In this document: positions 27,118 through 35,900 of the stretch, one piece after another
Numbering within the stretch: position 1 is the stretch's first letter
How the letters are laid out: each line of letters opens with the position of its first letter
Assembly: GCA_963818695.1 (NCBI GenBank)
Contig: CAWFTG010000009.1
Span: 62,001-126,000, forward strand
Length of the DNA stretch: 64,000 nt
From: AP-15 sp963818695
GTDB taxonomy: Bacteria; Pseudomonadota; Alphaproteobacteria; ATCC43930; CGMCC-115725
Reading direction: 5' to 3'
The notes under the pieces: generated by a model
What the model saw: the letters and a program-made list of their open reading frames with translations, nothing else
Told to the model about the DNA's origin: nothing
Databases searched by the model: none
Position numbers and translations under genes: made by a program

Positions 27118-27687
27118 CTAACGGCGGAAGGGGTGATCGAAAATCGCCCGCTGCTCCGGCGTCAGCGCCTGATAAAGTGCCTGGACGGCCGGTTTCGCCG
27201 CCTGCAACGCCTCGAGGCGCGTAGACAGGAACTGCTGCATCCGGTCCAGCCGGTCGAGCACGGTCGTTTCGTCGCGCGGTTTCAGTGAAGAGCAGAGCTG
27301 GCGTTCCTTCTGCTGCTCGGTCTGGGCGATACTCGCCACCCTGTCCCATAGCGGGCGCTGCTCTGGGTTCAAGTCGAGCTTCGCCTCGGTGTAGGCGCGC
27401 ATTGCGGCACGCCAAGCCAACCGCTCCTCGCACCGTTCCTGCGGGCTCCGGTGCATCATCATGCGATGCATCATGCCGCCCCGCCAGCCGTGCATGCCCT
27501 GGCCACCCTCGCCGTGCATCCAACGCCCGGGACCGCCGCGATGCTCTTCGCCCGATTGCTCGTCCGCTGGCCCCGGCGGCGCCGCCTGAACCTGCTGCGT
27601 CTCGGCATCCTGGGCCGAGCTGGCGATGATCGGAACCGCAATCGCGGTCGTTGTCGCCAGCACGGCGGCGAGCAATATCCGTTTCAC
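27118..27687 (-). CDS. Spy/CpxP-like periplasmic LTXXQ protein
   Basis: A 189-residue exported protein of the LTXXQ/Spy family, periplasmic chaperone-like proteins of envelope stress response. The GTG at 27687 follows an excellent GGAGG site and opens a signal peptide (VKRILLAAVLATTTAIAVP, cleavage near ASSA). A Gly/His/Met-rich segment (residues about 50-85, with HRMMMHR) precedes the helical domain. That domain carries two copies of the L-[NT]-P-E-Q motif: LDLNPEQRPLW and ALTPEQRAIFD. The Met/His cluster suggests possible copper or metal binding, which is inference only. An upstream TTG/ATG start would lie outside the signal. Confidence 0.78.
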   Translation of the reverse strand: MKRILLAAVLATTTAIAVPIIASSAQDAETQQVQAAPPGPADEQSGEEHRGGPGRWMHGEGGQGMHGWRGGMMHRMMMHRSPQERCEERLAWRAAMRAYTEAKLDLNPEQRPLWDRVASIAQTEQQKERQLCSSLKPRDETTVLDRLDRMQQFLSTRLEALQAAKPAVQALYQALTPEQRAIFDHPFRR

Positions 27688-27871
27688 GAAAGACCTCCTC
27701 GAGTTTGAACTTGCTCGGGAACTCGCTACCAGCGACACAATCTTGCATTATCGCTCCCGCGCATAGGATATGCGGGGGCAGACAGAACAATCCCCGCACC
27801 TCGTTAGATGCTTTGTTCGATGCGGCTCGAGGTCGAATCCGGTAGAACGGGTTTCCTAAAAGGAGAAAACG

Positions 27872-28903
27872 ATGCGTTTTGGATTGTTCGGCAGCGCGCA
27901 AGCGAGGCGCAGCGGTCCCGACACCGACAGCAGCCAGGGTTTCCGCGAGTTCATCGACAACAATGTCGAAGCCGAGGCCCTTGGCTATTACAGCACGTTC
28001 CTCGTCGAGCATCATTTCACTGGCTTTGGCCAGGTCTCGGCGAGCCTCAACCTGTTGACCTGGCTCGGCGCCCGAACCCGCACTTTGCGGCTCGGCACCG
28101 CGGTGCTGGTCTTGCCGTGGCACAACCCGGTGCTGCTCGCCGAGCAGGCCGCGACACTGGACCTGTTGTCCGGCGGGCGGCTCGATTTCGGTGTCGGCAA
28201 GGGCTACCGCTACAACGAGTTTGCCGGATTCTGCCTGCCGATGGAGGAGGCGGATCCGCGTTTCGAAGAGGCGCTCGACGTGCTTACCAAGGCGTTCACG
28301 TCCGAGACGCCGTTTTCTCACCGGGGCAAATACTGGCAGTTCGACAACATTGTCGTCGAACCGCCGACCGCGCAGAAACCGCACCCGCCATTCTGGATGG
28401 GGGCGGGGAGCCCCGCTTCGGTCCGCCAGGTGGCCGAGCGCGGCTACAACATGCTCTTGGGCCAGCATTCGCTAGCCGAGGAGATCCTCGGCCAGGTCGC
28501 TCAGTTTCGCGAGGAGGTCGAGGCGCGCGGCCGCCGCTTCGACCCGATGCACGTCGGCGTCGCGCGTGCGGTACACATCGCCAAGAACGCGGCCGACAAG
28601 GAAGCGGCGCTCGAGCGCCGCTACCAGGGTCACATGCGGATCAACGCGCTGGCGCGGCGGCCCGACAGCGAGACGCGGGAGCGGTTCAAAGCGGATGAAG
28701 CGGAGGCGCGGCACGAAAGCGCGGAGAGCGCGTTGTTCGGCACGCCGGACGAGATCATGCGCAAGCTCGATGCCCTGCGCCAAGGCGGGGTCGAATATGT
28801 GATTATCAATTTCGGCGGCTCGCGTGAGAATATCCGACGGTTTGCGCGTGATGTCATGCCGGCGTTCTCCGACGAGCCGGCCTTCGCGCTCGCCGGCAAA
28901 TAA
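27872..28903 (+). CDS. LLM-class flavin/F420-type oxidoreductase
   Basis: A 343-residue protein of the luciferase-like monooxygenase superfamily (bacterial luciferase fold, TIM barrel). Typical blocks are EHHFTGFGQ, LRLGTAVLVLPWHNPVLLAEQAATLDLLSGGRLDFGVGKG (in pieces) and HPPFWMGAGSP. Start ATG 27872 has an AAAAGGAG site. The next gene, 22 bases later, is a second LLM protein, so they probably form one operon. Members use FMNH2 or reduced F420; the F420 operon at 60-64 kb makes F420 possible here, but this cannot be told from sequence. Substrate is unknown. Confidence 0.85.
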   Translation: MRFGLFGSAQARRSGPDTDSSQGFREFIDNNVEAEALGYYSTFLVEHHFTGFGQVSASLNLLTWLGARTRTLRLGTAVLVLPWHNPVLLAEQAATLDLLSGGRLDFGVGKGYRYNEFAGFCLPMEEADPRFEEALDVLTKAFTSETPFSHRGKYWQFDNIVVEPPTAQKPHPPFWMGAGSPASVRQVAERGYNMLLGQHSLAEEILGQVAQFREEVEARGRRFDPMHVGVARAVHIAKNAADKEAALERRYQGHMRINALARRPDSETRERFKADEAEARHESAESALFGTPDEIMRKLDALRQGGVEYVIINFGGSRENIRRFARDVMPAFSDEPAFALAGK

Positions 28904-28925
28904 CAGAAGAGAGGAGCAGTCACAG

Positions 28926-29982
28926 ATGGCATTCGAATTCGGCGTGTTTCATGAGTTCCAGCGTCGCCCGGGGCAGAGCGAGGCCGAGGCGTTCACTACC
29001 GCCTTCGAGCAGGTGGATGCCGCCGAGCGCTGGGGGCTCGATGCCATCTGGCTGGCCGAGATCCATATGGCGCCGGAACGCTCGGTCTGCGCGGCGCCGC
29101 TGACGATCGCCAGCGCCATCGCGGCGCGCACGAAGAACATCAAGGTTGGTCTCGGCGTCCAGGTTCTGCCGCTCTGCCAGCCGCTGCGCTTGGCGGAAGA
29201 GGCCGCGACCGTCGACCACATCAGCCAGGGCCGGTTGCTCTTCGGCGTCGGGCGCAGCGGCTTTCCGCGCGCCTATGAGGCCTATGGGATCTCCTATGGC
29301 GAGAGCACCGAGCGCTTTGCTGAAGTGCTTGAAGTCGTCAAGCGCGCCTGGACCCAGGAGACCTTTTCCTTTTCAGGCAAATTTTACAATTACGAAAACG
29401 TCTGCATCGTGCCGAAACCCTACAGGAAACCGCACCCCCCGATCCGCATCGCGTCAAATCGCGAAGAGAGCTTCGTCTCTGCCGGCCGACAGGGTTATGC
29501 GATCTTTGTCGGCGCGCGGCGCGGCACGATCGACGAGGTCCTTCCCAATTTGCAGCCCATACCGCGAGGCCTGGAAAGCCGCCGGTCACCCTGGTAATGG
29601 CGAAGTCTATCTTCGCGCTCCGGTCTATGTCGGCGACACCGTCGAGCAGGCGCTTTCCGACCCCGAGGAGACCCTGATGCGCTTCTTCCGCTATCTGGGT
29701 GCACGGCTCGAAGAATCGGCAAACAGCGCCGGCGTCTTCGACACCGAGCGGCGGATCGAAGGGGCCCAGCGACTGCAGACGCTCAGCTGGGACGAGGCGC
29801 GCCGCACCCGAGCGATCGTCGGCACGCCGGAGATGGTTGCCGACCGTCTCGCGGGCCTGAGGGACCAGCTTGGCCTCGCCGGCATCCTCGCCGAACTCAA
29901 CACCGGCGGCCTGATCCCGCACGAGAAGGTGATGCGCTCGATGCAGCTCCTATGCGAGAAGGTGCAGCCACGGCTGCGTTAG
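28926..29982 (+). pseudogene. Second LLM-class oxidoreductase, one frameshift
   Basis: Starts MAFEFGVFHEFQRRPGQSE and shows the LLM blocks AEIHMAPERSV, LGVQVLPLCQPLRLAEEAATVDHISQGRLLFGVGRSG (in pieces) and KPHPPIRIASN. Near 29555-29559 the frame shifts by one base. The remaining third (YREAWKAAGHPGNGEVYLR to RSMQLLCEKVQPRLR) is in the next frame up to the stop at 29982. Deleting one base of the CCCAT run restores a 351-residue protein. The stop overlaps the stop of the convergent hydrolase (29979) by four bases. It follows the previous LLM gene by 22 bases. Confidence 0.8.
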
Positions 29983-30794
29983 GCGGTGCCGCCGTTCCTT
30001 GCTATGAAATCCAGTGTCGCCGCGGCGCAGCGTTCGGCGTGGCTGGCCGCGACATGGTAGGAGTTGCCGGGCAGCACCAGTAGATCCGAATGCGGGATTT
30101 GCTGCTGCCAGCTTCGCGTCTGGTCGACGGAGGCGAGCCCGCTCCCGTCGGTCGTGATGACGAGGGTTGCGCACCCGATCTTTGGGACGTCTGCGCGGAT
30201 GTCCGCGCAAGCGATCGTCTTCATGAAGCCGATCTGGGTCGAGACCGCCGTGCGGCCCATGAATTTGATCCACCACTCGACCCCCTCCGGCGGAAACTCA
30301 TTGCCGAGGCGACCCGCCATCGTGCGGCGCGCCCAGTGCTCGACACCCTGGGTGTGGAATTCCTCGGCTAGTTCGGGGGCGCGCTCCACCGCGCCCTCGC
30401 GCACCGGCGGCGGTGTGCCGACCACGGTCAGGCTCTGTACTCGTTCGGGACGGCGTGCGGCAAACGCGCGCGCAATCGTCCCCCCGATTTTGGCGCCGAC
30501 GAGATGAAACTGGCCGATTTCGAGCTTATCCATCAGGCCGATGAAGTCGTCGATGACGATATCGAGTGTCCACGGATAATCGCGGGGCATCGGCGTCGAG
30601 CCGCCGAAACCGCGCATGTCCGGCCGCACTACCCGATAACGGCGCGCGAGCGAGGGGACCCAACCGTACCAGGCGGCACCGCTTTCGGCATTGCCGTGCA
30701 ATAGCAGGACTGTCTCCGGCTTGCGCCAAGGGTCCGTGAAGTCGTCGACTTCGTAATGCATCGTCAGATCAGGGGTGGCCTGGAATGCCGGCAT
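29979..30794 (-). CDS. Alpha/beta-hydrolase with Lys at the nucleophile position
   Basis: A 271-residue alpha/beta-hydrolase-fold protein. The oxyanion region LLLHGNAESGAAWYGW, the strand RYRVVRPDMRGFGGSTP and the C-terminal block with a histidine (NSYHVAASHAERC) are present. The nucleophile elbow, normally G-x-S-x-G, reads GAKIGG (codon AAA for Lys), so the usual catalytic serine is missing. The protein is therefore either a non-catalytic relative or uses other chemistry. The rest of the fold is intact and there is no frameshift. It is convergent with the LLM gene; its stop shares bases 29979-29982 with that gene. Confidence 0.75.
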   Translation of the reverse strand: MPAFQATPDLTMHYEVDDFTDPWRKPETVLLLHGNAESGAAWYGWVPSLARRYRVVRPDMRGFGGSTPMPRDYPWTLDIVIDDFIGLMDKLEIGQFHLVGAKIGGTIARAFAARRPERVQSLTVVGTPPPVREGAVERAPELAEEFHTQGVEHWARRTMAGRLGNEFPPEGVEWWIKFMGRTAVSTQIGFMKTIACADIRADVPKIGCATLVITTDGSGLASVDQTRSWQQQIPHSDLLVLPGNSYHVAASHAERCAAATLDFIARNGGTA

Positions 30795-30829
30795 GTTGTC
30801 CTCCTCAAAAAAGACTTAAGTTTTTTTAG

Positions 30830-32857
30830 TTAAGGCGAAAGCCGCACCGTGCTGTGGGCGGTGCGGCCTTCGCCATCGATGATGGTGAGGCGGGCAAACC
30901 CGACACCTTCGGGCTGCCAGTATATCGGCCGGCGCGGCGCCGCTGGCGGCAGCGGTTTGCCGTCGACGAGCCAGCGGTACGGTTGCTTGCCGCCGGCCGC
31001 CTCGAGCGGCACCGCCTCGCCGCGCCATTCGACCAATGCTCCATCCGGCGGATAGACGATCTTCGGCCCAACCGCCGCTGCCCGCTGCAGTGGCGGACTG
31101 GGATCGAGCCGCTGCAGACGCGACGGGAGGTCATTGCGGGCAACCAGCAGCGCTCCCGCAGGCGGCGGCGCCGCCTGCTTTCGCGGCATCGCCGGGCCGA
31201 GGAGGTCGGCGATCTTGAAGAGGATCGGTGCCGCCGTCAGCCTGCCGCTGCGCCCCGGCATCGGGGTTCCGTCGGCCCGGCCCGCCCAGACGCCGATCGT
31301 GACCTCGGGATCATAGCCGATCGCCCAGAAATCGCGGTAGCCGTAGGAAGTTCCGGTCTTGAAGGCGAGTCTCCGGCCGCGGCGGGCCTCGGCCGGCAGG
31401 ACGCCGGGCGGCGGCGGCGCCTCGGCCAAAGTGTCGTTGACATACCATGCCCCGAGCGGTCCAAAGATCGGAGTGCCCGCGACCGGCGGTTCGTCGCTCC
31501 GGTATCTCAGGGGCGTCACCTCTCCGCCATTCGACAACGCCACATAGAGCCGCACCAGATCGGCCAATGTGATGCCGGCGCCGCCCAGCGCCACCGCCAG
31601 ACCCGGGTCGCTGGTCGGCTCGGGCAGACGCAAGCGCACGCCGGCAGCAGCGAGCGCTGCGGTGAACCGCGCCGGCCCGAGCCGGTCGAGCACCGCGACG
31701 GCCGGCAGGTTCAGCGAATATTGCAATGCCTGGCGCGCGCTCACATCGCCCTGGAAACGGCCGTCGAAATCGCCGGGCGCGTAATCGCCGAATTGGCGGG
31801 GACGGTCTTCGAGCACGCTCTCCGGGTGAATGATCAGCCGGTCGAAGGCCATCGCATAGATGAACGGCTTCAGCGCCGAGCCGGGCGACCGCACTGCTCG
31901 CGCCATGTCGACAGTCCCGCGCCGGGCCACAGCGGCGAAATCGGCACTGCCCACATAGGCCAGCACCCGGCGCCCGCTATTGTCGACGATCATCGTTGCG
32001 ATCGAAGCCTCGGGATCGAGAGACAGCACTTCGCGTTTCAACAAAGCCTCGATCCGCTGCTGCAGCAACGGGTCAATCGTCGTGCGATGGATGAGCGCCG
32101 CCGGATCCTCATTGCGTAACGCCCGCGCCAGATGCGGCGCGCGAAACGGCATCGCGTGGCGGACCCGCGGGACATCCTGAGCGCGTGCCTCGGCGAGAGC
32201 GGCCGGCGAGATCACACCCGCTTCGGCCATTCTCGCTAGGACTCGGTCGCGGCCGGCGCGCGCCGCCTCGGGATGCCGGTCCGGACGCAAGCGCTCGGGC
32301 GAGCGCGGGAGCGCGACGAGCAAGGCGCATTCCGCCGCCGAGAGGCGGGCCGGCTCCTTGCCGAAATAAGCAAGGCTCGCGGCCCGCACCCCTTCGAGAT
32401 TGCCACCGAATGGGGCCAGAGTCAGATAAAGGGCGAGTACCTTGTCCTTCGACAAGCGGCGTTCGAGCGCGAGCGCCTCTCCCGCCTCGCGGATCTTTCC
32501 GGAAAGCGAGCGCGGGTGGCGTTCGAGAAGCCGCGCGACCTGCATCGTCAAGGTCGATGCGCCGGAGACGACGCGCCCGTTTACTGCCAGTTGGGCCGAG
32601 GCGCGCAGCATCGCGAGCGGATCGACGCCGGAATGCCACGCAAAGCGCGAGTCTTCGGCGGCAACCAGCATGCGGCTGTAGAGCGGGTCGACCACCCCGG
32701 GCTCGACGGGCAACCGCCATTTGCCGTCGGCACTGAGGAAACCGCGAAGGATCGATCCGTCCGCCGCGAGAACCAGAACCGACGCGTCGCGCCCCCGGTC
32801 GAGCGGCGGCGGCGATAGGGTGAAGAAGACAGCAGTGGCGATTGCGGCAAGGAACAC
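30830..32857 (-). CDS. pbpC: Penicillin-binding protein 1C
   Basis: A bifunctional class A penicillin-binding protein of the PbpC type. From GTG 32857 it is 675 residues: an N-terminal membrane anchor (VFLAAIATAVFFTL), then the glycosyltransferase domain with EDSRFAWHSGVDPLAMLRA and GASTLTMQVARLLE. The transpeptidase domain follows, with the SxxK serine in RSPGSALKPFIYAMAF, SLN and the KTGTSYGYRDFW box, then the BiPBP_C domain (residues about 590-675). It is the usual partner of alpha-2-macroglobulin, encoded just upstream. A GC-rich palindrome (32893-32923) lies in the gap. The start is uncertain because no classic ribosome site is seen. Confidence 0.88.
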   Translation of the reverse strand: MFLAAIATAVFFTLSPPPLDRGRDASVLVLAADGSILRGFLSADGKWRLPVEPGVVDPLYSRMLVAAEDSRFAWHSGVDPLAMLRASAQLAVNGRVVSGASTLTMQVARLLERHPRSLSGKIREAGEALALERRLSKDKVLALYLTLAPFGGNLEGVRAASLAYFGKEPARLSAAECALLVALPRSPERLRPDRHPEAARAGRDRVLARMAEAGVISPAALAEARAQDVPRVRHAMPFRAPHLARALRNEDPAALIHRTTIDPLLQQRIEALLKREVLSLDPEASIATMIVDNSGRRVLAYVGSADFAAVARRGTVDMARAVRSPGSALKPFIYAMAFDRLIIHPESVLEDRPRQFGDYAPGDFDGRFQGDVSARQALQYSLNLPAVAVLDRLGPARFTAALAAAGVRLRLPEPTSDPGLAVALGGAGITLADLVRLYVALSNGGEVTPLRYRSDEPPVAGTPIFGPLGAWYVNDTLAEAPPPPGVLPAEARRGRRLAFKTGTSYGYRDFWAIGYDPEVTIGVWAGRADGTPMPGRSGRLTAAPILFKIADLLGPAMPRKQAAPPPAGALLVARNDLPSRLQRLDPSPPLQRAAAVGPKIVYPPDGALVEWRGEAVPLEAAGGKQPYRWLVDGKPLPPAAPRRPIYWQPEGVGFARLTIIDGEGRTAHSTVRLSP

Positions 32858-32892
32858 GCACCGCCGCTGTAACCACCCGGAAGCGCCCCTTC

Positions 32893-32923
32893 CCTCCCGC
32901 TCCGCCCCTGGGGGCGGAGAGGG
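32893..32923. repeat. Palindrome between alpha-2-macroglobulin and pbpC
   Basis: Arms CTCCGCCCC and GGGGCGGAG meet almost without a loop (32899-32919) and extend imperfectly on both sides. It lies 36 bases after the macroglobulin stop and about 36 before the pbpC start, so it could modulate read-through between the two genes. The same short C-rich/G-rich palindrome style is seen at 39184-39247 and 61162-61244. Confidence 0.5.
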
Positions 32924-32958
32924 CGATAATGCGGGCCAGTAAGCTCGGTGTGAGGGGG

Positions 32959-35900
32959 TTACCGGGCACCGACGGTCAGCTTGCCGATCGCGGTGCGCCC
33001 GGTGGTCTCGGGCTCGTACATGTCCTCGGCGACCAGCGCCGGGTATATGAACTCGCCTGGCGTGACGGCGCGGACGACGTAGGCGAGCGTGAAATCCCTC
33101 GTGCCGCTCTTGAGGCCGAGCGCGGCGATGAAGCGGTCGTCGCGCTGCTCGGTGTAGGTCGCTTCGGTCAGTTCTGGGAGCCAGGAGTAATCGGTCGTCG
33201 AGCGGCCCTTCGATACCGTCGCCGTCTCGATCTCGAAGCCGGCGGGCAGCAGATCGACGACGAGGGCCTGCGCCGATTGCGACGCATCGTTCCGCGTGCC
33301 CTTGAGTACGACGACGAACAGATCGGTCTGCCGCACTTTGGTCAGATCCGCCGCCGAGCCGTCGGGGCGGTATATATCGCGGCTCACCGTGTAGCCGCTG
33401 GCTCTCGGCCGGCAAATCGACGGCCGGCACGCCGGTGATCGACACGGCGCGCCAGGCCGGCGTGTCGCCGCGATTGGTGATCGCCACGGGCGGCGGCGCC
33501 CGAGCCGAGCAGGCGGCGCAGATAGAGCGGCTCGCTGCGCGACTGCGGCGCGCCGTTGTCGGTCGCGACCGTCATCGTGCCGCCGCCGGCCTTTGCCGCC
33601 GCTTCCGCCGCCATCAGCAGCCACGCCTGCTCCTGCGTGCTGGTGCGCGCGGCCCGGCTGAAGCGCTCGGCGATGCGGTCCATGAGTGCGGTCAGCCGCG
33701 CCTGGTTGCCGGGATTGGCCGCCGAAAAGGACAGCACCGCGGCGCTGTCGCGCAAATCGCTGCCGTAATCGACATAGCGGATCGCGGCCGGGCGCGGCGG
33801 GGGCGGAACGAGCGCGGCGTCATAAGCGGCGGCGGCTCGCGCCATATCGCCATATTGCGCCAGCGCCGCGGCGGTCTGCGCCTTGGCGAGCTGGGTCGGC
33901 AGCCGCGCCATCTGCGTCTCGTAAAAATACCGCAACCCGTCGAGATCGTCGGACTTCGCGCGCGCCAGCACGTAATGCGCATAGGCCATCGCCGGCAGGT
34001 CGCCGATGTCGGTGTGCTCCTGCCGGACATAATCGTGCAGCCAGGAGACCGCGGCCTTGATCGCGAAATCCGGCACGGTCTTGCCGTGCTCCTTGGCGCG
34101 GATCAGAAAATCCGTCGCATAGGCGTCGAGCCACGGCACCGTGTCGCCGCTGTCGCTCCACACGCCGAAGCTGCCGTCGGAGCGCTGCAACTCGACGATG
34201 TGCCCGATCGCGCGGTCGAGCGTTTCCGCTGTCGCCGGACCCGGATCGGTGCGCCACAGCCGCGCGACGTCCTCGACATAGAGCAAGGGCATGGCTCGGC
34301 TCGTCGTCTGCTCGATGCAGCCATAGGCGTACCGTTCGAGCGTGCGCAGCAGGCCCGGGACGTCCCAATCGGGGCGCGGGCTGACGCTGAGCAAGGCCTC
34401 CGCCGTGCCCGGCAGGAACTCGTCCGGCCGCGCCGTCGTCGAGCGTGACGCTTTCGCCCGGCTGCAGCCGCCCGACAAAACGGCGCAGCTGATAGGCCTG
34501 GGCCGGCCGCACGCCGATCGTGAAGTCGCGCGCGATCTTCAGGTCGCCGGGCCCGGAAAGCTCGAGCTTCAGCGCGGCATTGCCGGCCGTCGTCGCCGAC
34601 AGAGTGAAGCCGTCATCGAAATTCCCGCCGGGAGCGAGCTGCACCGTGCGGCTCGCTGGCGCCTTGAACTGGGCGGCGCCGCTCGCCGACAAGGTCAGGT
34701 GATAGTCTCCGGCGCGCGCCTTCGAGGTTGTTGATCGTGACCCCGATCCGCGCCGCGTCGCCGGGCGCGAGAAAGCGCGGCAACGACACCGTCGTCACGA
34801 CCGGGTCGCGCACAGTCATCGAGGCTGTCGCGGAGCCGACTTTGTGCGCCGAAAAAGCGACCGCCATCAATCGCAGCTGGCCCTGGAAATCGGGAATGTC
34901 GAACGGGATGCGCGCTGCTCCGTCACCGTCCAGCCGGACGATGCCGGAGAACAGCGCGACGACCCTGCTGCTCTTGTCCGGCAGGCCGGCAACCGAGCGC
35001 TTTGCGAAACTGTCGCCGCCGCTGCGCAAGACGCCGACGGCGTCCGCGCGCGCATCGATCAGCCGGCCGTAGAGGTCGCGCAATTCGACTCCGAGCTGGC
35101 GCTTGCCGAAATAGTATTTCTCCGGCGCCGGGCTGTCGAATTCGGTCAGCTTCAGTACCGCCTCGTCGACCGCGGCGAGCGTGACATAGGCCTCCTCGCC
35201 GGCAGCGAGCCCGGCCACCTTGACCGGAATCTCCACCGGGCTGCGCGGCCGCACGACATCGGGGGCGGCGAGCGCCGGCGCGAGCGTGCGGGCGCTCGGA
35301 TCGATGCCGAGCCAGGCGACCCCGACGGCCCGCCCCGGGCCGCGCTGTTGCGGTCCCGGCGCGTCGGCAGGCCGATAGGCGCTGACCAGCGCATAGACGC
35401 CGCTGCCCCATGACGGCATCGACCGGGATGTCGATCGTGGCGCCGTCCGCCGGCAGGCTCAGCGAGCGCAGCGAGAGGACCCGGTCCGAGGCGATCGCCA
35501 GCTCGGCCTCGCCGGCGAACGGCGCCTTGACGAACAGCTTGGCGGTGTCGCCCGGCTGGTAGCTCGGCTTGTCGAGCGCCGCTTCGAGCTTGTCGGGCAC
35601 ATCCGGCAGCTCGGCCTCGACCCACCAGCCGACATGAAACCTCAGGCTCGATTGCGCGCCGCTCGCGGGGTCGGTCACCTCCCAGCGATAACGCCCAGCC
35701 GGCAATTGCCGCGCCAGGCTCGCCGGCGCGTCCGCCGGGACATCGATCGTGCCGGCGTCGATCGGCTGACTGCGAATATGCGATTTGTGGCGCCACACGC
35801 CATTGACCGAATACCAGCGGTATTCCCAGTTCTCGCGCAGCAGCTCGAAGCGCAGGCCGTTGGCCGCTATCGCCGAGCCTTGCGGATCGACCGCGATCAC

